In this document: positions 53,380 to 62,476 of the stretch, piece by piece
Layout: each line of letters begins with the position of its first letter
Numbering within the stretch: the first letter of the stretch is position 1
DNA from: Tectiglobus sp965223355
Lineage (GTDB): Bacteria > Pseudomonadota > Alphaproteobacteria > Rhizobiales > Hyphomicrobiaceae
Direction: 5' to 3'
NCBI GenBank assembly: GCA_965223355.1
Contig: CBDCWE010000003.1
Span: 2,666,001-2,730,000 of the forward strand
DNA: 64,000 nt
Translations under genes and position numbers: made by a program
Notes under the pieces: generated by a model
Told to the model about the DNA's origin: nothing
Database searches by the model: none
The model's input: the letters and a program-made list of their open reading frames with translations, nothing else

Positions 53380-56300
53380 ATGAAAATCCCTTGACTTTGG
53401 AATGATGCGCTCGTTGCGCGGATGGCCGGCCCAACGCGGATGGTATTTGTTGCGTGCCGATCCGGGCTCGGGACGGCGCACTTCATCGGCGTTGGCGATC
53501 GGGGCGGACATGCCCTTGGCCCACTCGGACAGTTCGCCGAGCCAGGCGCTGCGGTCCTCAAGCCGATTGGAGACGACATGGATGATGTCTGCGTGGCGCT
53601 GGATGCGGCCGCGAATGAAAATCAGCCGCGCCGTCATGATCACCTTGCGATAACGCTCCAGCGTCTTCGGCCAAACAACGGCATTGGCGACGCCGGTTTC
53701 ATCTTCGATGGTCATGAACACGACGCCCTTCGCCGAACCCGGGCGCTGGCGGACCAGAACCACGCCGGCAATCGACACATCGCCACCGTCACGCATGCCC
53801 CTCAAATCGCGACAACTGGCGACACCCTGGTTGCGCAGACGCTGGCGCAGAAAGACCATCGGATGGGCTTTGAGAGAGAGGCGCAGCGTCTGGTAGTCGT
53901 TCACCACGTGCTCGCCCAATGGCATTTCAGGCAAGTCGACCTGTGGTTCATGACCACTTTCACGGGTCCCACTCCATTCAAACAGCGGCAATTGCTCGGC
54001 CGGCGTCAAGCCGCGCACATCCCATAGCGCCCGGCGCCGATCCCGCCCGGTTGAACGAAAGGCATCGCCCGCAGCCAGACGCTCCAGCGCGGCACGCGAT
54101 GCACCGGCCAAATGCATGACATCGTATGGATCCGCGAAAATCAAAGGCCGGCCGCCGTTGTCGGCTGCCCCGGCCTTGCCCGCAGCAAGCCGACGGCGGC
54201 AGTTTTGGATCTTTTCGCCATCATCTTTGCGCAGGCCGTCGACCTGGCGCATGCCAAGACGCACGGCCGGTCTGGCAGCATCATTGGTGGGCTCGAGCGT
54301 GCAGTCCCAATCAGAATGATTGACGTCGACAGGGCGCACTTCGACGCCATGCTCACGGGCATCGCGCACCAGCTGGGCCGGTGCATAAAAGCCCATCGGC
54401 TGGGCATTCAAAATGGCACAGCAAAAGACCGCCGGATAATGGCACTTGAGCCAGGACGAAATATAGACCAGATGCGCAAAGCTGGCGGCGTGGCTTTCGG
54501 GAAAGCCATATTCACCAAAACCCTTGATCTGGTTGAAGCAGCGCTGTGCAAAACCGGCATCATAGCCGCGCGCGACCATGCGCGAGATCATCTTTTCTTC
54601 CAACTTGCCGATCGTACCCTTGCGCCGGAAGGTGGCCATCGCCTTTCTCAGTTCATTGACCTCGGCATTGGAAAATTTGGCGGCCTCCATGGCAATGCGC
54701 ATGGCCTGCTCCTGAAACAGCGGCACGCCCTTGGTCTTGCTGAGGATCTGGCGCAGCTCATCGGCGGCGCCAAAGTGAGGGTGCGGTGAAGGATAGGTTT
54801 CAGGCTCGAGGCCGTCCCGCCGGCGCAAATAGGGATGAACCATATCGCCCTGGATCGGGCCGGGCCGGACGATCGCCACCTCAATGACGAGGTCATAATA
54901 ACAACGCGGCTTGAGGCGTGGCAGCATGTTCATCTGAGCGCGGCTTTCGACCTGGAACACACCAAGCGAGTCTGCCTTGCACAGCATATCGTAAACGGCC
55001 GGATCATCGCGCGGCACGCTGGCAAGCGTCTCGGTGCGGCGATGGTGTTGGGCGAGTAAATCGAAAGCACGGCGAATACAGCTCAACATGCCGAGCGCCA
55101 AAACATCGACCTTGAGCAGTCCGAGGGCTTCGAGATCGTCCTTGTCCCACTCGATAAAAGTCCGGTCATCCATCGCCGCATTGCCGACAGGCACGACTTC
55201 GACCAGCGGGCCGCGGGTCAGCACGAAGCCGCCGACGTGTTGGGAGAGATGGCGCGGGAACCCGATCAACTCATCGCTGAGGGCGACAACTGTCCGGATC
55301 AAGGGATCGGCGGGATTAAAGCCTGCTTCGCGGACATGCTTTGCCGGCAGGCTGGCGTTCGAGAGTGACCCCCAGACCATGCCGGCAAGGGCTGCGATGC
55401 TGTCTTCGGACAACCCCATGGCTTTGCCGACCTCGCGCACCGCCGAGCGTGAACGATAGGTGATCACCGTCGCTGCCAGCCCGGCCCGGTCACGGCCATA
55501 GCGGGCATAAAGGTATTGGATCACCTCCTCGCGGCGCTCGTGTTCGAAGTCGACGTCGATGTCCGGCGGTTCACGGCGTTCGGGGCTGACGAAACGTTCA
55601 AACAGCAGATCCACCTCGGTAGGATTGACGGCAGTGATCGCCAGGCAATAACAGACGACGGAATTCGCCGCCGAGCCGCGGCCCTGGCATAAAATGCCCT
55701 GGCCACGGGCATAACGCACGATATCGTGGACGGTGAGAAAATAAGGCGCGTAGTCGAGCTTTGCGATCAGCGCCAGTTCCTTGTCAATGGCCGCGGAGAC
55801 CTTGGCCGGGATGGCATCCGGGAACCGCCGGCGCGCGCCCTGCCAGGTTATCTCCTCAAGATAGGACTGCGGTGAGTGGCCGAGCGGGACGGGCTCATCC
55901 GGGTATTCATAGTGCAGTTCATCCAACGAGAACCGGCAGGCTTCGACAATCTCGCCCGTGCGCCGGACGGCCTCCTCGAAGCCGGCGAACAAGCGCAGCA
56001 TTTCAGCAGGCGACTTGATGTGACGTTCGGCGTTGGCTGCAAGACGGAAGCCGGCTTCGCGGACCGTGGTCTTTTCACGAATGCAGGTGAGCACGTCCTG
56101 CAGCGGGCGGCGCTCAGGCGCGTGATAGATGACGTCGTTGGTTGCAACGAGCGCCATTGCGCACTCCTCTGCCAGTTTGGCCAAGGCGCCTATGCGAGCC
56201 CGGTCATCACCGCAATAGCGATGGCTGGCGGCAAGATAGAGCGGCTGGTGGCCAAGGGCTGATTTGAGGCGGCGGAGCTGGCAGCGGAGCGCCTTGGGCT

Positions 56301-57150
56301 GATCGGGCTGATCGGGCTGATCCGGGCCGTGGTCGGGTATTTGCCGCGCGCTGCTATTCCGGCGCTCGGCACCGGGCAGCTGCGGCGGGGTGGCGCGTCG
56401 TGCCGCAGGCGCGCTTCCAGAACGTGCCGCAGGCGCGCTTCCAGAACGTGCCGCAGACGCGCTTCCAGAACGTGCCGCAGGCGTGCTTCCAGAACGTGTC
56501 GCAGACGTGCTTCCAGCACATGTCGCAGACGCGCTTCCAGCACATGTCGCAGACGTGCTGGAAGCACGATGCGCCGGGTCGCCTTGCTCGCGGACACTGG
56601 TGGCCGCCTCCACCGTGTGGGCGGGCAAGGCAACAACCCTGTTTGTCGCGGCATCCGCTTCGACTGCAGCATCGACGCCTCCATCTGTGTTGGCACGCAA
56701 CACCTCGCGCCAATCCCAATCCTGTGGAGCAAGGGCGATGAAAATCATGCCCTCTGCATGTTCGCCAACATCATCCAGGAAAAGCTTACAGTCGCCCTTT
56801 TCCGCCCGCCCCTGACCAACTGAGAGCAGCCGCGAGAGACGGCCATAGGCCTGCCGGTCTGTGGGAAAGCAGAGCAGGCTTGGGCCATCGCGCAAATCGA
56901 GCCTGGCGCCGACAACCAGCCTGATGCCCACCTCGCTGGCGGCAAGGTGGGCGCGCACGACGCCGGCAAGTGTGTTGCAATCCGCAATGGCAATGGCGGC
57001 AAGGCCCTGCTCGGCTGCTGCTGCGACAAGTTCATGGGGATGCGAGCCTCCCCGCAAAAAGGAGAAATTGGTGATGACCTGCAATTCGGCGTAATCGCCA
57101 TTGCCGGAAGGCCGATATAGAGACATGTCTGCGGACATCGCCGATCTCAC
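53377..57150 (-). CDS. dnaE2: Error-prone DNA polymerase DnaE2 (ImuC)
   Basis: 1,257 residues. PHP domain (about 18-290), the C-family polymerase core with catalytic acidic motif PPDIDVDFEHERREEVIQY, then helix-hairpin-helix and OB regions. With ImuA and ImuB it performs SOS translesion synthesis. It is longer than usual: residues about 184-267, inside the PHP domain, are a Ser/Ala/Gly/Arg-rich insertion encoded by a 24-bp tandem repeat and flanking GC-rich repeat, with no counterpart expected in the family. The GTG start at 57150 overlaps the imuB stop by four bases. The stop lies in a repeat remnant. Confidence 0.95.
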   Translation of the reverse strand: MRSAMSADMSLYRPSGNGDYAELQVITNFSFLRGGSHPHELVAAAAEQGLAAIAIADCNTLAGVVRAHLAASEVGIRLVVGARLDLRDGPSLLCFPTDRQAYGRLSRLLSVGQGRAEKGDCKLFLDDVGEHAEGMIFIALAPQDWDWREVLRANTDGGVDAAVEADAATNRVVALPAHTVEAATSVREQGDPAHRASSTSATCAGSASATCAGSTSATRSGSTPAARSGSASAARSGSAPAARSGSAPAARRATPPQLPGAERRNSSARQIPDHGPDQPDQPDQPKALRCQLRRLKSALGHQPLYLAASHRYCGDDRARIGALAKLAEECAMALVATNDVIYHAPERRPLQDVLTCIREKTTVREAGFRLAANAERHIKSPAEMLRLFAGFEEAVRRTGEIVEACRFSLDELHYEYPDEPVPLGHSPQSYLEEITWQGARRRFPDAIPAKVSAAIDKELALIAKLDYAPYFLTVHDIVRYARGQGILCQGRGSAANSVVCYCLAITAVNPTEVDLLFERFVSPERREPPDIDVDFEHERREEVIQYLYARYGRDRAGLAATVITYRSRSAVREVGKAMGLSEDSIAALAGMVWGSLSNASLPAKHVREAGFNPADPLIRTVVALSDELIGFPRHLSQHVGGFVLTRGPLVEVVPVGNAAMDDRTFIEWDKDDLEALGLLKVDVLALGMLSCIRRAFDLLAQHHRRTETLASVPRDDPAVYDMLCKADSLGVFQVESRAQMNMLPRLKPRCYYDLVIEVAIVRPGPIQGDMVHPYLRRRDGLEPETYPSPHPHFGAADELRQILSKTKGVPLFQEQAMRIAMEAAKFSNAEVNELRKAMATFRRKGTIGKLEEKMISRMVARGYDAGFAQRCFNQIKGFGEYGFPESHAASFAHLVYISSWLKCHYPAVFCCAILNAQPMGFYAPAQLVRDAREHGVEVRPVDVNHSDWDCTLEPTNDAARPAVRLGMRQVDGLRKDDGEKIQNCRRRLAAGKAGAADNGGRPLIFADPYDVMHLAGASRAALERLAAGDAFRSTGRDRRRALWDVRGLTPAEQLPLFEWSGTRESGHEPQVDLPEMPLGEHVVNDYQTLRLSLKAHPMVFLRQRLRNQGVASCRDLRGMRDGGDVSIAGVVLVRQRPGSAKGVVFMTIEDETGVANAVVWPKTLERYRKVIMTARLIFIRGRIQRHADIIHVVSNRLEDRSAWLGELSEWAKGMSAPIANADEVRRPEPGSARNKYHPRWAGHPRNERIIPKSRDFH
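56397..56564 (-). repeat. 24-bp tandem repeat, seven copies, inside dnaE2
   Basis: Seven head-to-tail units of the type AACGTGCCGCAGRCGYGCTTCCAG, differing at a few positions. In the dnaE2 frame each unit gives eight residues of the type (T/A)-x-A-x-x-x-G-S. Units grade from one variant (AACGTGCC) to another (CACATGTC), as expected for stepwise expansion. Because 24 is divisible by three, copy-number changes keep the frame. Confidence 0.95.
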
Positions 57151-59102
57151 CCGTAAAGACCATGCATGAACCAGGCCGGGCTATTGCACTCGTGACCATA
57201 AAGGCCGGCGCGGAACACCCAGTAGGCAGCACCGTGATTGTCTTCGAGACGGTAGTAATCGCGGATCAGGGCGTTAGACGGGCCTTCACCATGGCCGCAT
57301 TCCAGATGTGAGACCTGCCGCAACCAGCACCACCACTCCGGGGCAATGCGTTCCGGCCCCTCGACCTTGACAATACGGTGCATGACACGGCGCCAGGTAA
57401 AACGGCGTGGTGCACCTTCCGGCACCTCGGCAATGACAGTAATCGGTTCAGGCTCAGCAAGCAGAAACGGCGGCCGGCTGAACGCCACCCCCTGGCGGCA
57501 TTCAAGATCATGTCTGAAATCCGTCACCCTGATTTGCGCACGTTCCGGAATATGACTGGCAGCATCCTCAAGCCTGAAAACCACATTGCGTCCCAAACGA
57601 TTGATGAGGCGGTCGGCCAGCGCGCCTGCAGTTGTTGAGGAATGACCGGAACCTGCACCGGGATGGCCTGCCAAGTGCTCCTGCATTGGACCAACCGGTT
57701 CGACCTGCAGGGCCTCGAGCGTAATCATGTCGATACCGAATCCAGCATCGAGGCGTTCGAGCTTGTCACGGAAAAGCCCGATCAAATGGTCCGGTGCCCG
57801 GCAGGGCCGGCTGGTGCCGATAACCGCATCCGCGATGCCGCCATCAGCACGATAAAGCGCAAACCGCAAACGACGTGCACCTTTGTCGGCGCTCGCCATT
57901 GCTACGCAAAGCTCACTTGCCAGTTCACGGCATGCCGTTTCAATCCCCTCCGAAGTGATCAGGATGTCAGGGTAAGAGCGGCGCGCGATGAAGACCGGCG
58001 GCTCTGCAACCGGCAGGCGCGGGTCGGCGAGCTGGCCGAGCGCCTGGTCGAGGCGCGTGACAACCGCCTGGGCGACGCCTTCACGCGTGGCAGCGCGGCC
58101 GGCTCGCTTGTGCCTGAGGTCCCGAAAGCGGCGGGCGAGCGTGCTTCTCGGCATGCCATAGAGCTGACCTATGGACCGCAAACCAAGCCGTTTTAGAAGA
58201 GTGACTGTGTCGGCATCGAGACGCAAGGCCGCCACGGGAAGAGCTTTCAAAGCCTGCGCTGTCTGTCCGGCTTGGGCGATTGTTACGGGCCAGCGATCGG
58301 GAGTGGCCGGTACCGCGTAACGGGCGAGGGCAAAGGCGGCGGCAGGTGTGTCCGCAATGGCGACTTGTGCACGAAAACCGGCCCTGGCGAGGCGCTCGAG
58401 GAGATCGCGCGTAAGTCCAATTTCACCACCAAAAAGATGGGCGACACCGGTGATGTCGATCCAGAACCCATCTGCGCCCTCGCAATTACGGGCCGGGCCA
58501 TAGCGCCCGGCCGCATAACACAGTGCGTGAAGATGCTTGTCGTCCTGCTCCGGTTCGCCCGGCCGGGTGAGCAGTGCGGGAAGGGCAGCGCGTGCATCAG
58601 CCAGGGACTGGCCGATAACAAGGCCTTCGGCTGTGGCGCACTCGTTCGCCGCAGTGATGGTCAAACCATGCCCACCCGACCGGGCGAGAACGAAAGGCCG
58701 ATCATATGGCACGCCCGTTGTGACAGTGCCGTCAGCGGCCGTGCGAAGTGTGGCCCGGCGCAGGCGATCGATGGCAAACAGCGGCAGCCACACGGATGCA
58801 AAACGTTTGGGAGGAGAGGTCTTTGCCGCATGCTGCGGTTCCGGCGCACGGCGCCGGGCAGCTGCGGCGGGACGGTGCGTCGTGTCGCAGACGCGCTTCC
58901 AGCACGATGCACCGGGTCGCGTTGCTCCCGGTGGATTATTTGCCTCACGGTGCGGTTCCGGCGCGATGCGCCGGGCACCTCCGGCGGGGCGGCGCTCAGC
59001 GCCGGGTCGCGTTGCTCCCGGACAGGTGGTGTATGCAGTATCAAAAGTGGGGGTGTCCGTGGCCGAGGCGGCCCGTGATAGGAATGAACCTATTTTACTC
59101 AT
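57147..59102 (-). CDS. imuB: ImuB, catalytically reduced Y-family polymerase-like SOS protein
   Basis: 651 residues. The Y-family core begins near residue 99 (RFASVWLPLFAIDRL), and the ImuB C-terminal region ends in RDYYRLEDNHGAAYWVFRAGLY followed by WFMHGLYG. The palm lacks the usual acidic triad positions of active Y polymerases, as is normal for ImuB, which bridges the clamp and DnaE2. Residues about 23-91 upstream of the core are a Pro/Ala/Arg-rich insert made of two copies of a GC-rich DNA unit also found in dnaE2. The ATG overlaps the imuA stop by four bases. Confidence 0.93.
   Translation of the reverse strand: MSKIGSFLSRAASATDTPTFDTAYTTCPGATRPGAERRPAGGARRIAPEPHREANNPPGATRPGASCWKRVCDTTHRPAAAARRRAPEPQHAAKTSPPKRFASVWLPLFAIDRLRRATLRTAADGTVTTGVPYDRPFVLARSGGHGLTITAANECATAEGLVIGQSLADARAALPALLTRPGEPEQDDKHLHALCYAAGRYGPARNCEGADGFWIDITGVAHLFGGEIGLTRDLLERLARAGFRAQVAIADTPAAAFALARYAVPATPDRWPVTIAQAGQTAQALKALPVAALRLDADTVTLLKRLGLRSIGQLYGMPRSTLARRFRDLRHKRAGRAATREGVAQAVVTRLDQALGQLADPRLPVAEPPVFIARRSYPDILITSEGIETACRELASELCVAMASADKGARRLRFALYRADGGIADAVIGTSRPCRAPDHLIGLFRDKLERLDAGFGIDMITLEALQVEPVGPMQEHLAGHPGAGSGHSSTTAGALADRLINRLGRNVVFRLEDAASHIPERAQIRVTDFRHDLECRQGVAFSRPPFLLAEPEPITVIAEVPEGAPRRFTWRRVMHRIVKVEGPERIAPEWWCWLRQVSHLECGHGEGPSNALIRDYYRLEDNHGAAYWVFRAGLYGHECNSPAWFMHGLYG
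58836..59030 (+). repeat. Two GC-rich coding repeat units in the 5' part of imuB
   Basis: Units at about 58837-58930 and 58958-59030 both start TGCGGTTCCGGCGC, have a GCGCCGGGCA(C/G)CT core, CGGCGGG, and end CGGGTCGCGTTGCTCCC. The same unit, extended by the 24-bp array, lies at about 56353-56600 in dnaE2 in the same orientation. All three are in frame with their host genes. Confidence 0.75.
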
Positions 59103-60319
59103 GACGTCACCTGACGGGTGACAAACGATATCGGATGCTCACAAACAGAATTGGTGGAAAACATCGGCCTTATTTGCTGCTGGATTTCATCTGCAGCGCG
59201 AAACCGGCGCGTCCCATTGCACCACGCGATCGTCATTGATGGTAATGCAGCGGCCAATGGCGCCCTACGGCAGCGCTCCAGGGTGAGACCCAGACGCAGC
59301 GACCCCGGCAATGCAGGGTCAATCGGGTGATCACAACTCGGTGCCGGGCCAACGCGCCAACGCGTTGCAGTGGCCGCCATTGGCGGCGTGCGCGGCCCGG
59401 TGAGCACCAACGCCGGCACACCGGTTCTCGCAGCTGCCAGGGCAAGCCGTCTGGCCGGTGTCAGACCGATGTCGTCAAGCACGCCGACAACACAGACGAC
59501 GGCCGCCGACTTGAGCCCTTCCTCCATCGCCCACAGCACATCCTGCGATCGCGATGGCTCAACGATGTTGAGGCGCTCCGAATGCAGACCAAGCCCTGCC
59601 AGTCCCGGCCCGTAAAGGCCGCCGAATTCCTTTGCAAAGATCTGTGGCCAGCACCACAAAACAGCGCCATGCCGAGATCCCTGTCCGGAACAGGCTTGCA
59701 GGCGGCGGATCAAAGCCCGTAGCAAAAATGCCCGTGCCGCACTCCAGGATGCAGCCCACGCGAGCGGGCCTGGCGCCAACGATGATGATGACGATGACGC
59801 CGCATTGTCCAGGCTTTGCAAGGCCGGCTTAATTTCATGAACGGCACCGGCATCCAGGACTTGTGACAGTAGGGATTGATCGACCGTCCGATCTCCCAAC
59901 CTCCACGCCGGCACTGATTCGACAGCGCCACTGACAATATGTTGGGCCAACAGCGGCGCCACACACTCATCGCCTTTGCCCTCACCACCCTTGCAGGAAG
60001 ATGCGGAAGAGGACGGCGGCACCGGGGCCTGGGCATGGGGAGAGAAGCCGCCGCCGTCCTCAACCAGGCCGGATGGGGTGCCGGCCGCGGGGTTTGATAT
60101 TGCAACACTCAAGGTCGGTGTGCGGCTTTCAATACGCCTGATGCTTTCCCGCAACCGATCAAGAACAACGTCACGCTTGGCTACGGCATTACACCGGAGC
60201 ACTTCAGACCGAGACCGAGACCGAGACTCAGGCTGAGACTGCGGATGTGAGGCCGATCCGGCTTCGCTGCGCGCTAACGCAGAACCCTTTCCCGCTTCGC
60301 GAACACCGGTACGCACCAC
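59099..60319 (-). CDS. imuA: ImuA, SOS mutagenesis protein (RecA/SulA-like fold)
   Basis: 406 residues. The C-terminal half (about 120-380) has the degenerate RecA-like fold of ImuA (VLWCWPQIFAKEFGGLYGPGLAGLGL, DVLWAMEEGLKSAAVVCVVG, ARRLALAAARTGVPALVLT). The N-terminal 120 residues are low-complexity, including an RSRSRS-type tract from a CGAGAC-like hexamer repeat and Ser-rich runs. First gene of the imuA-imuB-dnaE2 cassette. The start is GTG at 60319, 32 bases from a LexA box. ImuA recruits ImuB/DnaE2 in the mutasome. Confidence 0.9.
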   Translation of the reverse strand: MVRTGVREAGKGSALARSEAGSASHPQSQPESRSRSRSEVLRCNAVAKRDVVLDRLRESIRRIESRTPTLSVAISNPAAGTPSGLVEDGGGFSPHAQAPVPPSSSASSCKGGEGKGDECVAPLLAQHIVSGAVESVPAWRLGDRTVDQSLLSQVLDAGAVHEIKPALQSLDNAASSSSSSLAPGPLAWAASWSAARAFLLRALIRRLQACSGQGSRHGAVLWCWPQIFAKEFGGLYGPGLAGLGLHSERLNIVEPSRSQDVLWAMEEGLKSAAVVCVVGVLDDIGLTPARRLALAAARTGVPALVLTGPRTPPMAATATRWRVGPAPSCDHPIDPALPGSLRLGLTLERCRRAPLAAALPSMTIAWCNGTRRFRAADEIQQQIRPMFSTNSVCEHPISFVTRQVTS

Positions 60320-60350
60320 AATCGCCCTCTATCGTTTGCCCGACCAAATT

Positions 60351-60365
60351 GTTCTATTTTTGTTC
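60351..60365 (-). promoter_or_regulatory. LexA (SOS) box upstream of imuA
   Basis: GTTC-TATTTTT-GTTC is an exact match to the alphaproteobacterial LexA operator GTTC-N7-GTTC, 31 bases upstream of the imuA GTG. It predicts repression by LexA and induction on DNA damage for the coupled imuA-imuB-dnaE2 operon. Confidence 0.88.
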
Positions 60366-60806
60366 TAGATACATTCCACACCCTAGTCAAGAACAAAAAG
60401 TGAAAATGTGGAGATGCTATCCGCCTCACGCTCCTGTTCCTTGCTGTGCTGATTATATCGCTCAGGGGCCGCCGTCGCGCGCCAGTTTGACATTCTGAGA
60501 AACACTGTCGGCAAATCGGTCAAGCGGTTTCGCACCCAAGATGCGGTCAAGGCGGCATGCAATCGCCAACGTCTCGTGTCAAACGCCTTCGGCCATGTCG
60601 TCGTTCAAGCCGTAGAGGTCAGCAAAAATCCCACGGTCCAGTCCTGACAGACGACGATACGGAACGCCGATCACCCAGCGCCAACGGTTTTTTCACCATA
60701 ATGCCATAGCGTTGACAGCACAGCCTGATCGCTTGCATTGGGCCTTGCGTTTGTTCCCGCGCCTTGATCAGACCAGGCGCCAGCGTTGCAAAAGGTATCT
60801 CGTCCC
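60366..60806. other. Intergenic region without a recognised gene
   Basis: 441 bp between divergent imuA and the L,D-transpeptidase gene. A minus-strand frame reads VIGVPYRRLSGLDRGIFADLYGLNDD... for 31 codons and looks protein-like, but has no clear start or ribosome site; it may be a relic. The rest holds nothing recognisable. Confidence 0.35.
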
Positions 60807-61427
60807 ATGTTGCGTAACCGCGCTCCGCGCCGCCCGGCTGTTGCGATTGTCATGGCCGCCCTCACCATCTGCTTTACAAGCCTCACCGCCACCGCCCAGA
60901 CGTTCATGCTGTGGCCCGGCGACTGGGTCGATGCGGCGCCGCCAACCGGGCGCACGGCCACCGCCCAGCCGTCCCAAATGGTCGGATTTCCCGCCCACAT
61001 CGCTCCGGGCCAGGTGATTGCAAGCTTTTCCGACCGTCGGCTCTACTATGTTCATGCCCGCGGCCGCGCCATCAGCTATCCGATTGCCACACCGCGTCCG
61101 CAAAGCCGCTGGCAGGGGGTGATGCGCATCAGCCAAAAGCGGATCAACCCAACCTGGACGCCGACCGCGCAAATGCGTGCCGAAAATCCACGCCTGCCAG
61201 CCTATGTTGCGGGCGGAGACCCGCGCAACCCACTCGGCAACCGCGCGCTCTATCTCGGATCAAGCCTCTACCGCATTCACGGCACCGACGCACCGTGGAC
61301 CATCGGCCGGCCGGTCTCCAAAGGTTGCATCCGTATGCACAATCACGACGTTGCCGATCTCTATCGTCGCGTCGGTATCGGCACCAAAGTAACGGTCACC
61401 TGGCAGCGCTACGCTCCTCGGGGCTGA
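60807..61427 (+). CDS. L,D-transpeptidase (YkuD domain), secreted
   Basis: 206 residues. A signal peptide (MLRNRAPRRPAVAIVMAAL...ATAQ) is followed by a YkuD domain with the complete catalytic motif IHGTDAPWTIGRPVSKGCIRM: His, and nucleophile Cys in SKGCIRM. Members form 3-3 peptidoglycan crosslinks or attach proteins to the wall; which applies here is unknown. The ATG at 60807 has AAGG about 11 bases upstream and was preferred to a TTG at 60786. Family C copy 4 follows. Confidence 0.92.
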   Translation: MLRNRAPRRPAVAIVMAALTICFTSLTATAQTFMLWPGDWVDAAPPTGRTATAQPSQMVGFPAHIAPGQVIASFSDRRLYYVHARGRAISYPIATPRPQSRWQGVMRISQKRINPTWTPTAQMRAENPRLPAYVAGGDPRNPLGNRALYLGSSLYRIHGTDAPWTIGRPVSKGCIRMHNHDVADLYRRVGIGTKVTVTWQRYAPRG

Positions 61428-61481
61428 CGGCGCTAAATCGATGGCACGGACCCGGACCGCGTCGCCAACAGCGCATCCAAG

Positions 61482-61624
61482 GGAACCTCTGAATAAGTCC
61501 GAGGTCCAGGGGATGATCCCCTGGTCGGGGTGTATGAGGGGCGGACAAGCCTCTCATCGATCGCCGCAACACGGCGATTGGTTAAGGGTGGTACCCTTTG
61601 GAAGCCTGAGATTTGTAGGGTTCC
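61482..61624 (+). repeat. Repeat family C, copy 4 (internally shortened)
   Basis: Starts GGAACCTCTGAATAAGTCC and keeps CCAGGGGATGATCCCCTGG, GAGGGGC...GCCTCTC and ATCGCCG...CGGCGAT. The last two hairpins are merged into TTAAGGG..ACCCTTTGG, and it ends GGGTTCC. Confidence 0.82.
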
Positions 61625-61647
61625 AAGGACGCCAACTCGAGCGGGCG

Positions 61648-61959
61648 CTATTCCAGATCGCTCCGGCGCACAAAATAGAGCCTGCCGTCGATGCGGACGA
61701 TGGTCAGGCCGCCGGGGGCATAATTCTGATGTTCGTAGAGTTGCAACTGCTGGCCGGAAGCGATGGCAATGCAAGTATCGAGTGCCAGCAACTCGGAGGT
61801 CGGCCGACCTTCCTTGTCATAACCGGCGCGATCCCACAGCACATCGTGATAGTAGCAGCCGACCGTGTCCAACTTCGCCGTCACGGTTTCGGCCGTGTTG
61901 GCGGCAGTGGCGATGGCACAGAGCATTGCTGCCAGTCCAAAACTGCGCATTACCGGCAT
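61648..61959 (-). CDS. Small secreted protein of unknown function
   Basis: About 103 residues from the ATG at 61959 (MPVMRSFGLAAMLCAIATAANTAETV...): a signal peptide, then a compact domain with two cysteines (GCYYHD and DTCIAIA) that could form a disulfide, and a C-terminal VRIDGRLYFVRRSDLE. Starts at 61950, 61977 and 62034 are also possible; none has a strong ribosome site. The family is not recognised. Flanked on both sides by family C repeats. Confidence 0.6.
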   Translation of the reverse strand: MPVMRSFGLAAMLCAIATAANTAETVTAKLDTVGCYYHDVLWDRAGYDKEGRPTSELLALDTCIAIASGQQLQLYEHQNYAPGGLTIVRIDGRLYFVRRSDLE

Positions 61960-62227
61960 CACCTGACCCCACGCCATTGCGCCCGGCGGCGGATATCGCC
62001 TGTGCGCGCACATTGAAACCATCAGCGCCGCCAACCCGCTCCGAATTGCCCGACCGCGCCCACAAGCTCATAGCCGCCATCGCAGCATCCGGCAACGCCA
62101 GCGATCACGGCGCCATCACGCCCGCCGCATCCAGCCGGGTTCATTCGTGAAGGTCGCCATGGCGCGGTTCCATAGCGCATGACGATGAGCTCAACCGATC
62201 CCGCCAGTGGGCAGCGCCCTTTGGTCG

Positions 62228-62396
62228 GGCTCTGAACAAGTTCGGGTCCAGGGGATCATCCCCTGGTCGGGGTGTTTGAGGGGCGGACAGCCCCTCAAGG
62301 ATCGCCGCCAAGCGGCGATATGTTAAGGGCTCCGCCCTTAACGATCCCGCCAAAGGGCATTGCCCTTTGGAAACCTGGGACCTGATCGGCGGTTCC
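62228..62396 (+). repeat. Repeat family C, copy 5
   Basis: It starts GCTCTGAACAAGTTCGGGTCC, then five clear hairpins: CCAGGGGATCATCCCCTGG, GAGGGGC/GCCCCTC, ATCGCCGC/GCGGCGAT, TTAAGGGC/GCCCTTAA, CCAAAGGGC/GCCCTTTGG, ending GGTTCC. The best example of the five-hairpin chain. Confidence 0.88.
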
Positions 62397-62400
62397 TTAG

Positions 62401-62472
62401 GGCTAAAAACCCCGCAAACGCCCCGATAAGGGGGATGATCCCCTCGACCCGGGACGCAAGTTAGAGGTTCGC
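62401..62472 (-). repeat. Truncated inverted family C copy
   Basis: On the minus strand GCGAACCTCTAACTTGCGTCC is followed by GAGGGGATCATCCCCC and CGGGG, the first part of the repeat only. It ends at the insertion point of the second IS481-type element. Confidence 0.65.
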
Positions 62473-62476
62473 TAGA

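Noticed and set aside
56397..56564. Possible CRISPR array
   Set aside because: The units are contiguous 24-mers without spacers and lie in frame inside dnaE2.
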